A DNA stretch of 64,000 bases from positions 2,046,001 through 2,110,000 of the forward strand of contig NZ_CP011339.1 of assembly GCF_001264245.1 (NCBI RefSeq), in the 5' to 3' direction. Shown here piece by piece: positions 18,263-25,921 of this stretch (within the stretch, counting starts at the first letter, position 1; every line of letters starts with the position of its first letter). This stretch comes from Microcystis panniformis FACHB-1757. GTDB lineage: Bacteria > Cyanobacteriota > Cyanobacteriia > Cyanobacteriales > Microcystaceae. The translations under genes and the position numbers were made by a program. The notes beneath the pieces were generated by a model. That model had not been told where the DNA came from. It searched no databases and saw only the letters and a list, made by a program, of their open reading frames with translations.

Positions 18263-19213
18263 TCATGAGGTAGTTTTTGTTGATATAAAGTTTTGAATTT
18301 GTTGGCTATGTTTTTCTCGATGAAGAAAGAAAAAGTTAGTTTCTAGAGTCGTATCGTCCATGAGGGAAAATCGGGATAAATTATGATCACAGACGGTAAA
18401 GCAATCATAACCGATCTCAGTCATTAAGTCAATGATCTGATTAGGGTGGTAATTAAATTTGGCTGACCATTTTCTGAGCATCTCTGTAAAAATTATTGGT
18501 TTGTCTCGTTTAATTGTCTCCAGACCTCCTTGATAAACTAAAAGTTCTGCTCCTTCCACATCACATTTAATAAAATCTATCTTGACAGGATTTTCATCGA
18601 TAAATTCATCCAACCTTTTCACTTCGCAAGTTATTTCTTTAATGGTTTCACTCTCTGTAATATTCACTAAAGACGCACTCACAGAAGCTTCTGGTTGAAC
18701 GTAAAATTTTAATCTTTCATTTTGATTAGAAAATCCAAAATTGTAGAGAGTTATGTTGTTAATCTCTAAGTTTAAGTCTAGATTTTTTTGAAAATAATCA
18801 AAAGTTGATTTTACTGGTTCAAATGACCATATCTTAGCTTGATTAAATCGCTTGGCAATACTTAGAGAATACCAGCCAATATTAGCTCCAATATCAAAGA
18901 TATTACAGGAGTCTCCCAAGGTTGAAATTAACTCAAAAATTAAATGACTTTCTGCTGGTTCATAGAAACTAAAATTGAGTATTTCAAAGGGGGCTGCTCG
19001 TTTATCTGGCTGATTACACCAGACATTGATTCCTTGTTCCCTAGAAGTAAATACAACTCCATCGTCTTGAATCCTAATACTAGCAATGTCAGTATCCTTG
19101 AGAAGTTCAGAATAGTCAAACAGAAGCTGGTGAAATTGATACATTTCATCAATATATTGCTGTTTATTGCTCTGTCCCAAATGATAGTGTTGTTTCCTGT
19201 CCAATAACTTCAT
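18263..19213 (-). CDS. FkbM family methyltransferase
   Basis: 316 residues. The SAM-binding domain lies in the middle: NIFDIGANIGWYSLSIAKRF (about residues 108-127), WSFEPVKSTFDYFQKNL, and the FkbM-type IDFIKCDVEGAELLVYQGG (about 214-232). FkbM enzymes O-methylate sugars and polyketides. In this setting methylation of a surface sugar is likely. Its start overlaps the stop of the epimerase gene by 4 bases. Base composition is AT-richer than the flanking housekeeping genes, as is common for polysaccharide genes. Confidence 0.88.
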   Translation of the reverse strand: MKLLDRKQHYHLGQSNKQQYIDEMYQFHQLLFDYSELLKDTDIASIRIQDDGVVFTSREQGINVWCNQPDKRAAPFEILNFSFYEPAESHLIFELISTLGDSCNIFDIGANIGWYSLSIAKRFNQAKIWSFEPVKSTFDYFQKNLDLNLEINNITLYNFGFSNQNERLKFYVQPEASVSASLVNITESETIKEITCEVKRLDEFIDENPVKIDFIKCDVEGAELLVYQGGLETIKRDKPIIFTEMLRKWSAKFNYHPNQIIDLMTEIGYDCFTVCDHNLSRFSLMDDTTLETNFFFLHREKHSQQIQNFISTKTTS

Positions 19214-20259
19214 AAAAAACTCCCAATTGTACGTTTAAAACCTTCTTCAATGCTGGTTTGCGGTTGCCACCCTAAGGCCAATAACTTAGAAATATCCGGA
19301 CAATTCCGGGAGACTTGACTCGGAATATAATCGGGATTATCTTGGATGGGTTGGCGAAGGAGTTTTAATCCTTTTTCAGGAAATAAATCCACAAGTTTCA
19401 CCGCCAATTCTAATATACTTATCTCCCCTTGAGGATTTCCTAAATTATAGGCTTGTCCATTCTCCCCCTTCAGAAGAATAGTTAAAAAACCTTGAACGGC
19501 ATCGGCTAAATAACAAAAAGCGCGACGAGCGCTTCCGTCACTTTTCATAATTATATCACGATTGTTGACAATATCAGCTACAAAATCTGCATAGACTCGA
19601 CCATCATCCAAGCTTAACCCCGGCCCATAAGTATGAAAAGGACGGACAATTTTAGTAGGAATGTTGTATTGATGAAACCAAGAAACACACATATTTTCGC
19701 CCATACGCTTGCTTTCAGCATAACAGGAACGAACTAAGGTCGGATCCAGATAACCATAATTATCTTCCCTAATTTGCTCACAAGAGGGATCAACTTTTCC
19801 ATACACCTCACTACTACTGAAATAGAGAAAGCTTTCCACTTGATGGAGTTGAGCAAGTTCGAGAAGATTATAAGTTCCTACAGTATTCGCTAATAATGTT
19901 CCCACTGGATCTTTCCCATAATACTTCGGACTGGCTTGACTGGCAGCATGAATGATAAAATCTATTTTCAAGTCTAAAGAAATCGGACTAGAAACATCCT
20001 GCTCAATTAACTCTAAATCGGTTCTATTCTGGTAAAACTCCAATCGTTTTAAGGCTTTCTCCTTATTTCTGACTAAGCCAATCACTTTGATAGAAGAATG
20101 TTTTTTTTGTTCATTCAAATAGAGCAAGGTTTCCACGATGTAAGCTGGTAAAAATCCATTGGCTCCCGAAATAAAAACTGTTTTTCCTGCCAAAGTTTGC
20201 CAAGGTAAATCAGCTGCAATAATTTGCCTCAAATCTTGTTCAACAATTTTATGTCTCAT
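19210..20259 (-). CDS. NAD-dependent epimerase/dehydratase (extended SDR)
   Basis: 349 residues. The Rossmann motif is VFISGANGFLPAYIVE (about 28-43), the catalytic pair is YAESK (about 180-184), and FSSSEVYG carries the active-site serine/threonine region. PFHTYGPG also fits sugar-nucleotide SDRs. The exact substrate cannot be read from sequence. Since rfbF, rfbG and rfbH lie upstream in the same cluster, a CDP-3,6-dideoxyhexose reductase/epimerase role (as for RfbS, RfbJ, YerF) is a reasonable guess. It follows a broken SDR fragment (11-base gap) with a related N-terminus. Confidence 0.82.
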   Translation of the reverse strand: MRHKIVEQDLRQIIAADLPWQTLAGKTVFISGANGFLPAYIVETLLYLNEQKKHSSIKVIGLVRNKEKALKRLEFYQNRTDLELIEQDVSSPISLDLKIDFIIHAASQASPKYYGKDPVGTLLANTVGTYNLLELAQLHQVESFLYFSSSEVYGKVDPSCEQIREDNYGYLDPTLVRSCYAESKRMGENMCVSWFHQYNIPTKIVRPFHTYGPGLSLDDGRVYADFVADIVNNRDIIMKSDGSARRAFCYLADAVQGFLTILLKGENGQAYNLGNPQGEISILELAVKLVDLFPEKGLKLLRQPIQDNPDYIPSQVSRNCPDISKLLALGWQPQTSIEEGFKRTIGSFL

Positions 20260-20270
20260 AATTTTCTAAC

Positions 20271-20507
20271 TCAGAAAAATATTGGTTTGTGATCCCGAAT
20301 AATATCTAGTATCCCATCGAGGATAGATTTCCTTGCCGATGCTTTTAAGTCTAGCTGATCATTAGCCCAAATAAAACTCTCTAAAAGCCAGCAGCCAAAA
20401 AAGCCTGTACCTCCAGTAATAAATATCCGTTGTCCCCGCAATTCCTCCCACAGGGTTTTAGTATGGGCAAGAATGTGATTTAAGTCATTTGTTAGGTTAG
20501 GTTGCAT
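20271..20507 (-). pseudogene. Truncated NAD-dependent epimerase/dehydratase fragment
   Basis: 78 residues. Residues 20-50 are a clear SDR N-terminus (ELRGQRIFITGGTGFFGCWL) but the frame soon leaves the family and stops (RDHKPIFF). The catalytic YxxxK and the rest are missing. The next gene starts 11 bases later with its own complete SDR, so this is a broken extra copy, probably left by recombination inside the cluster. Confidence 0.75.
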
Positions 20508-20509
20508 CT

Positions 20510-20569
20510 TCAGCCCCGAATCATTACCAAGATTTCTTCCATGATTTTATCAGCATTTGACAAGTCTCC
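20510..20569 (-). pseudogene. Remnant of an RfbH-like aminotransferase-fold C-terminus
   Basis: Read on the minus strand, the bases between the Uma2 gene and the SDR fragment encode GDLSNADKIMEEIL followed by VMIRG and a stop. The first nine residues equal IGDLSNADKIM in the C-terminus of the intact RfbH at 29161. The remnant touches the stop of the Uma2 gene at 20569 and ends one base before the ATG of the SDR fragment. It marks a junction where an rfbH-like gene was cut. Confidence 0.6.
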
Positions 20570-21315
20570 TACAAGGTTTCTGGTTCAACGCCTATTTCTC
20601 TTAATTTTTCAGCTAATTTGTGCCGTAACATTCGCTCCTGTTCGAGTTGATATTCAGTTTGTGCGACTCGTTCACTCCCCCATAATAACAGATTGCCCGA
20701 CTTATCCCACCAACGCAACCAATAGGCTGTCACTTCAGCTTTTTTTCCCTGCCAGACTCCCAAAAATAAGTTAATCTCTGCTATCCAATAACGATTGTTT
20801 TCATCAGGTTTTTGTTGTTCATACCTTCCTTGATTTAATCGATAAATTTCTAATTCTCCTGTTTTTGGCTGAAAAATTCCATAGACAGGTACTTGTAAGA
20901 TTTGCTCGTAAAAATACCATTTTCCATAGGGATAGTGAGGGTTGATGGAATACTCACCCCCTTCGGTTTCCGAGATAAACTCTAGGACGATGGTAGGAAT
21001 TTCTCCTTCAATATGGGGAGTATAACTGCGCCGAATTTTTCCGCTAGGAATCGGTTTTACTGAGGGAATATAAACCCAGTCAGGTGCTTTGACAACTGTT
21101 TGAGTTTTAACGGTAGCACACAAGCCAAAATTAGAAGCAATTAGCATTGATTCTAGAATTAGTCCTGCTAATTCTAGGGATTCGCGTAAAGCTGCTGCTA
21201 AGAGAGGTTGCAGGTTATTGTCCACAGGTTCGTCAGGTAGAATAAAATCATCTGGCAGTTTTTCCCAGGTAATAGTTGGTAAGGGGTTTGACTGAAGTAG
21301 TTGCATGGCTGTCAT
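20569..21315 (-). CDS. Uma2 family (DUF820) protein, array copy 1
   Basis: 248 residues. Uma2/DUF820 proteins have a PD-(D/E)XK nuclease-like fold and are numerous in cyanobacteria, but their role is not settled. Seen: ITWEKLPDDFILPDEP at the N-terminus, IVLEFISETEGGEY (the family's acidic motif, around residue 115) and KWYFYEQILQVPVYGIF. This copy has no heptad repeat block; it ends with a unique tail (ERMLRHKLAEKLREIG). The ATG at 21315 is chosen because it is the one conserved among copies 1, 3 and 4; the longer frames begin with GTG. It is the last gene of the array, next to the broken rfbH and SDR remnants. Confidence 0.85.
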   Translation of the reverse strand: MTAMQLLQSNPLPTITWEKLPDDFILPDEPVDNNLQPLLAAALRESLELAGLILESMLIASNFGLCATVKTQTVVKAPDWVYIPSVKPIPSGKIRRSYTPHIEGEIPTIVLEFISETEGGEYSINPHYPYGKWYFYEQILQVPVYGIFQPKTGELEIYRLNQGRYEQQKPDENNRYWIAEINLFLGVWQGKKAEVTAYWLRWWDKSGNLLLWGSERVAQTEYQLEQERMLRHKLAEKLREIGVEPETL

Positions 21316-21349
21316 AAGTAATTTCACTAATTCAAATATCTAAAATGGG

Positions 21350-22201
21350 TTATAGATTTTCAGGATTAACTCCCAACTCTTTTAACTTTTGCACCAAACG
21401 TTGGCGAGAAATTTGTTCTTGCTTAAGTTCTAACTCAGCTTGTTCGGCTCGTTGACGCTCTTGCTCGGTTCGTTGCCGCTCTTGCTCGGCTCGTTGCTTT
21501 TCCTGTTCGGCTCGTTGCCGCTCTTGCTCGGCTCGTTGCCTTTCTTGCTCTACTAACTCACTGCCCCATAATAGCAAATTTCCCGACTTATCCCACCAAC
21601 GCAACCAATAGGCTGTCACTTCAGCTTTTTTTCCCTGCCAGACTCCCAAAAATAAGTTAATCTCTGCTATCCAATAACGATTGTTTTCATCAGGTTTTTG
21701 TTGTTCATACCTTCCTTGATTTAATCGATAAATTTCTAATTCTCCTGTTTTTGGCTGAAATATTCCATAGACAGGTACTTGTAAGATTTGCTCGTAAAAA
21801 TACCATTTTCCATAGGGATAGTGAGGGTTGATGGAATATTCACCCCCTTCGGTTTCCGAGATAAATTCTAGTACAATAGATGGCATTTCTCCTTCAAGAT
21901 GGGGAGTATAACTGCGCCGAATTTTTCCGCTAGGAATCGGTTTTACTGAGGGAATATAAACCCAATCAGGTGCTTTGACAACTGTTTGAGTTTTAACGGT
22001 AGCACATAAGCCAAAATTAGAAGCAATTAACATCGATTCTAGAATTAGTCCTGCTAATTCTAGGGATTCGCGTAAAGCGGCTGCTAAGAGAGGTTGCAGG
22101 TTATTGTCCACAGGTTCGTCAGGTAATACAAAATCATCTGGCAGTTTTTCCCAGGTGATTGGCGGTGATTTTGGGGGTAAATCAATAGCAGATGGTGTCA
22201 T
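21350..22201 (-). CDS. Uma2 family protein, array copy 2 (five heptads)
   Basis: 283 residues. The body is nearly the same as copy 1 but the N-terminus (MTPSAIDLPPKSPPITW) is that of copies 5 and 7. After the nuclease-like domain come five 7-residue units of the type RAEQERQ, charged and heptad-periodic, so a short coiled coil. One unit has T for A (RTEQERQ). The tail (ISRQRLVQKLKELGVNPENL) is shared with copies 4 and 5. A longer frame begins at TTG 22210; the ATG at 22201 equals the start of copy 5. Confidence 0.85.
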   Translation of the reverse strand: MTPSAIDLPPKSPPITWEKLPDDFVLPDEPVDNNLQPLLAAALRESLELAGLILESMLIASNFGLCATVKTQTVVKAPDWVYIPSVKPIPSGKIRRSYTPHLEGEMPSIVLEFISETEGGEYSINPHYPYGKWYFYEQILQVPVYGIFQPKTGELEIYRLNQGRYEQQKPDENNRYWIAEINLFLGVWQGKKAEVTAYWLRWWDKSGNLLLWGSELVEQERQRAEQERQRAEQEKQRAEQERQRTEQERQRAEQAELELKQEQISRQRLVQKLKELGVNPENL

Positions 22202-22317
22202 TGTCGTCAACAGTCCTTCCTAATATTTAATAAGCTCTCATAAACTGCCCGCGACTAAGTAGGTGCATTAAATTAATTATAAAATAGACCTGTAGGTGGA
22301 CAATGCTGGCAATTATT

Positions 22318-22450
22318 GGCTCTTCTCGACTTTGTGTGATAATTTTTGCTTATGGAATCGTGAAATGCTTATCAGGCAAGACTTTTAGTGCTATTTGGCG
22401 GAATAAACTATCAGTATAGACCTCGTTTCCACACAGAAACCAGAAGAGCC
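22318..22450. mobile_element. ISL3-like MITE (133 bp) with a natural empty site
   Basis: Begins GGCTCTTC and ends GAAGAGCC, with imperfect inverted ends of about 25 bases (TTGGCTCTTCTCGACTTTG against TTGGCTCTTCTGGTTTCTG). AATTATT (or CAATTATT) flanks both sides. The corresponding stretch near 25011-25040 has the same flanks without the element. GGCTCTT ends and 8-bp duplications recall the ISL3 family (inference). A solo right end lies at 58-93. Confidence 0.8.
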
Positions 22451-22457
22451 AATTATT

Positions 22458-23228
22458 TCATACACTATCATCAACTTCAACTCCTAGCGCTCTTAATTTT
22501 GCTGCCAAGCGCTCGGCTCGTTGCTTTTCCTGCTCGGCTCGTTGCTTTTCTTGCTCGGCTCGTTGCTTTTCCTGCTCTACTAACTCACTGCCCCATAATA
22601 GCAAATTTCCCGACTTATCCCACCAGCGCAACCAATTAGTAGTAAATTCAGCTTTGATTCCTTGCCAGACTCCCAAAAATAAGTTAATCTCTGCTATCCA
22701 ATAACGATTGTTTTCATCAGGTTTTTGTTGTTCATACCTTCCTTGATTTAATCGATAAATTTCTAATTCTCCTGTTTTTGGCTGAAAAATTCCATAGACA
22801 GGTACTTGTAAGATTTGCTCGTAAAAATACCATTTTCCATAGGGATAGTGAGGGTTGATGGAATATTCACCCCCTTCGGTTTCCGAGATAAATTCTAGGA
22901 CAATAGATGGCATTTCTCCTTCAAGATGGGGAGTATAACTGCGCCGAATTTTTCCGCTAGGAATCGGTTTTACTGAGGGAATATAAACCCAATCAGGTGC
23001 TTTGACAACTGTTTGAGTTTTAACGGTAGCACATAAGCCAAAATTAGAGGCAATTAGCATCGATTCTAGAATTAATCCTGCTAATTCTAGGGATTCTCGT
23101 AAAGCTGCTGCTAAGAGAGGTTGCAGGTTATTGTCCACAGGTTCGTCAGGTAGAATAAAATCATCTGGCAGTTTTTCCCAGGTGATAGTTGGTAAGGGGT
23201 TTGACTGAAGTAGTTGCATGGCTGTCAT
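22458..23228 (-). CDS. Uma2 family protein, array copy 3 (three heptads, foreign tail)
   Basis: 256 residues. The N-terminus and most of the body follow copy 1 (GELEIYRLNQGRYEQQ), but from IKAEFTTNWLRWW on it follows copies 4, 5 and 7. There are three RAEQEKQ units. The tail (RAERLAAKLRALGVEVDDSV) is identical to that of copy 6, whose body is otherwise a different Uma2 type. The downstream flank of copies 3 and 6 is also the same. The gene is thus a mosaic, with joints in the body and at the heptads. Confidence 0.85.
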   Translation of the reverse strand: MTAMQLLQSNPLPTITWEKLPDDFILPDEPVDNNLQPLLAAALRESLELAGLILESMLIASNFGLCATVKTQTVVKAPDWVYIPSVKPIPSGKIRRSYTPHLEGEMPSIVLEFISETEGGEYSINPHYPYGKWYFYEQILQVPVYGIFQPKTGELEIYRLNQGRYEQQKPDENNRYWIAEINLFLGVWQGIKAEFTTNWLRWWDKSGNLLLWGSELVEQEKQRAEQEKQRAEQEKQRAERLAAKLRALGVEVDDSV

Positions 23229-23262
23229 AAGTAATTTTACTAATTCAAATATCTAAAATGGG

Positions 23263-24093
23263 CTATAGATTTTCAGGATTAACTCCCAACTCTTTTAACT
23301 TTTGCACCAAACGTTGGCGAGAAATTCGTTCTTGCTCAAGTTCTAACTCAGCTTGCTCGGCTCGTTGACGCTCTTGTGCGGCTCGTTGCTTTTCCTGCTC
23401 TGCCCTTAGTTTTTCCTGTTCAGCCCGTTGCTTTTCTTGTTCTACTAACTCACTCCCCCATAATAATAAATTTCCTGACTTATCCCACCAGCGCAACCAA
23501 TTAGTAGTAAATTCAGCTTTGCTTCCTTGCCAGATACCGATAAACAAATTAAGTTCTTTTATCCAATAACGATTGTTTTCGTCTGGCAACTGCTGCTCAT
23601 ACTTTCCTGCCACTAAACAATAAACATCTAATTCTCCCGTTTTTGGCTGAAAAATTCCATAGACAGGTACTTGTAAGATTTGCTCGTAAAAATACCATTT
23701 TCCATAGGGATAGTGAGGGTTGATGGAATATTCACCCCCTTCGGTTTCCGAGATAAACTCTAGGACAATAGCTGGAATTTCTCCTTCAAGATGGGGAGTG
23801 TAACTGCGCCGAATTTTTCCGATGGGAATCGGTTTTACCGAGGGAATATAAACCCAGTCAGGTGCTTTGACAACTGTTTGAGTTTTAACGGTAGCACATA
23901 AGCCAAAATTAGAGGCAATTAGCATCGATTCTAGAATTAATCCTGCTAATTCTAGGGATTCTCGTAAAGCTGCTGCTAAGAGAGGTTGCAGGTTATTGTC
24001 CACAGGTTCGTCAGGTAGAATAAAATCATCTGGCAGTTTTTCCCAGGTGATAGTTGGTAAGGGGTTTGACTGAAGTAGTTGCATGGCTGTCAT
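23263..24093 (-). CDS. Uma2 family protein, array copy 4 (four heptads)
   Basis: 276 residues. The N-terminus is MTAMQLLQSNPLPTITW, as in copies 1 and 3. The later body has GELDVYCLVAGKYEQQLP and KELNLFIGIWQGSKAEF, as in copies 5 and 7. Four heptads with variants (EQEKLRA, AQERQRA) lead into the LKELGVNPENL tail. The frame could begin at GTG 24105 but the conserved ATG is at 24093. Confidence 0.85.
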   Translation of the reverse strand: MTAMQLLQSNPLPTITWEKLPDDFILPDEPVDNNLQPLLAAALRESLELAGLILESMLIASNFGLCATVKTQTVVKAPDWVYIPSVKPIPIGKIRRSYTPHLEGEIPAIVLEFISETEGGEYSINPHYPYGKWYFYEQILQVPVYGIFQPKTGELDVYCLVAGKYEQQLPDENNRYWIKELNLFIGIWQGSKAEFTTNWLRWWDKSGNLLLWGSELVEQEKQRAEQEKLRAEQEKQRAAQERQRAEQAELELEQERISRQRLVQKLKELGVNPENL

Positions 24094-24128
24094 AAGTAAT
24101 TTCACTAATTCAAATATCTAAAAATGGG

Positions 24129-24917
24129 CTATAGATTTTCAGGATTAACTCCCAACTCTTTTAACTTTTGCACCAAACGTTGGCGAGAAATTCGTTCTTG
24201 CTCAAGTTCTAACTCAGCTTGTTCGGCTCGTTGCTTTTCCTGTTCAGCCCGTTGCTTTTCTTGTTCTACTAACTCACTCCCCCATAATAATAAATTTCCT
24301 GACTTATCCCACCAGCGCAACCAATTAGTAGTAAATTCAGCTTTGCTTCCTTGCCAGATACCGATAAACAAATTAAGTTCTTTTATCCAATAACGATTGT
24401 TTTCGTCTGGCAACTGCTGCTCATACTTTCCTGCCACTAAACAATAAACATCTAATTCTCCCGTTTTTGGCTGAAAAATTCCATAGACAGGTACTTGTAA
24501 GATTTGCTCGTAAAAATACCATTTTCCATAGGGATAGTGAGGGTTGATGGAATATTCACCCCCTTCGGTTTCCGAGATAAATTCTAGGACAATAGCTGGA
24601 ATTTCTCCTTCAAGATGGGGAGTGTAACTGCGCCGAATTTTTCCGATGGGAATCGGTTTGACTGAGGGAATATAAACCCAATCAGGTGCTTTGACAACTG
24701 TTTGAGTTTTAACGGTAGCACATAAGCCAAAATTAGAAGCAATTAACATCGATTCTAGAATTAGTCCTGCTAATTCTAGGGATTCGCGTAAAGCGGCTGC
24801 TAAGAGAGGTTGCAGGTTATTGTCCACAGGTTCGTCAGGTAATACAAAATCATCTGGCAGTTTTTCCCAGGTGATTGGCGGTGATTTTGGGGGTAAATCA
24901 ATAGCAGATGGTGTCAT
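24129..24917 (-). CDS. Uma2 family protein, array copy 5 (two heptads)
   Basis: 262 residues. Starts MTPSAIDLPPKSPPITW like copy 2; body like copy 4; two RAEQEKQ units before the LKELGVNPENL tail. The upstream flank (24918-25020, containing TAAGTAGGTGCATTAAATTA) is nearly the same as that of copy 2, which shows that the repeat unit of the duplication included the intergenic DNA. In this copy the flank lacks the 133-bp MITE. Confidence 0.85.
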   Translation of the reverse strand: MTPSAIDLPPKSPPITWEKLPDDFVLPDEPVDNNLQPLLAAALRESLELAGLILESMLIASNFGLCATVKTQTVVKAPDWVYIPSVKPIPIGKIRRSYTPHLEGEIPAIVLEFISETEGGEYSINPHYPYGKWYFYEQILQVPVYGIFQPKTGELDVYCLVAGKYEQQLPDENNRYWIKELNLFIGIWQGSKAEFTTNWLRWWDKSGNLLLWGSELVEQEKQRAEQEKQRAEQAELELEQERISRQRLVQKLKELGVNPENL

Positions 24918-25032
24918 TGTCCTAAACAGTCCTTTCTATATTTAATAAGCTCTCATAAACTGTCCACGACTAAGTAGGTGCATTAAATTAATTATAAAAT
25001 AGACCTGTAGGTGAACAATGCCTGCAATTATT

Positions 25033-25821
25033 TCATACACTATCATCAACTTCAACTCCTAGCGCTCTTAATTTTGCTGCCAAGCGTTCAGCCCGTTGCT
25101 TTTCCTGCTCGGCCCGGTGCTTTTCCTGCTCGGCCAACTCCTCTATGGTGGGGAGCAATTGCCCCTCTGCTGTTGCCCAACGTAGCCAAGTAATCGGCTC
25201 TTGTTCATCCCCATAAATTCCCTGCCACCGCACTAACACTAGCCCTAATATTTCGCTGCTGAACCTGCCTTGAGCATCTGGGTTTAAAGATTTATAAACA
25301 CCCCCTTCTAAGCGATGTCCCGCTAAATCTTCTGGGTCAAAGGGATCATACCAAAAGTATTCTGTCACCCGCAAACGATTCTGATAGATAAGCTTTTTCT
25401 CTTCTTTATCTTTTTTTGCTGTACTTTCAGAAAGCAACTCAATCACCACATCAGGAGCTTTTTCTTCTTCCCAGACGACCCAGCTTTTCCGTTCTTTTCG
25501 AGGCACGTCCACAACGACAAATACATCGGGCCCGCGATAATCCTCGTTACGCACTTGATTGGGGCTAAAGTAAACAAACATATTGCCTCCGACAAACGCT
25601 TCCCGTCCTTGGTTTTTTAACCACCGGGAGAGAGGTCTGACTAATAACTGCATTTGCAGTCCGTGTCGCTGGGTTTCCATGGGAATACCATCATCAGAAG
25701 GTAGTTCATCTTCGGTCGGTGGTAGCTTGATCCCTTGTGGGTTAGCTGCAATTAGGAGGGTTTCTTGAGCCATTGGTTGGTTGGGGTGAACAACTGATGC
25801 CACTTTCTTATCATAAACCAT
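25033..25821 (-). CDS. Uma2 family protein, array copy 6 (divergent body, shared tail)
   Basis: 262 residues. The body is a different, more classical Uma2: FVYFSPNQVRNEDYRGPDVFVV, then APDVVIELLSESTAKKDKEEKK (the conserved PDVVIELLS motif) and VTEYFWYDPF. Yet the last about 35 residues, two heptads and RLAAKLRALGVEVDDSV, are those of copy 3. A tail was therefore exchanged between unrelated Uma2 bodies. The ATG at 25821 is preferred to TTG 25833. Confidence 0.85.
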   Translation of the reverse strand: MVYDKKVASVVHPNQPMAQETLLIAANPQGIKLPPTEDELPSDDGIPMETQRHGLQMQLLVRPLSRWLKNQGREAFVGGNMFVYFSPNQVRNEDYRGPDVFVVVDVPRKERKSWVVWEEEKAPDVVIELLSESTAKKDKEEKKLIYQNRLRVTEYFWYDPFDPEDLAGHRLEGGVYKSLNPDAQGRFSSEILGLVLVRWQGIYGDEQEPITWLRWATAEGQLLPTIEELAEQEKHRAEQEKQRAERLAAKLRALGVEVDDSV

Positions 25822-25822
25822 T

Positions 25823-25874
25823 GTCAATGTCAACCCAATTGCTACCGCATTTGTGCTGCCAAGCCTTCGGCTCG
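25823..25874 (-). pseudogene. Decayed Uma2 C-terminal tail
   Basis: Just upstream of copy 6, minus-strand bases read RAEGLAAQMR, then a stop, then codons that give WVDID in another frame. This resembles the RAERLAAKLRALGVEVDD tail of copies 3, 6 and 7 with substitutions and frameshifts. It appears to be the worn end of a further Uma2 copy whose body is gone. Confidence 0.5.
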
Positions 25875-25921
25875 TTTTAGGTTATGTGATTTTGTCAAGA
25901 TTCTCTGATTCTATTACAATT

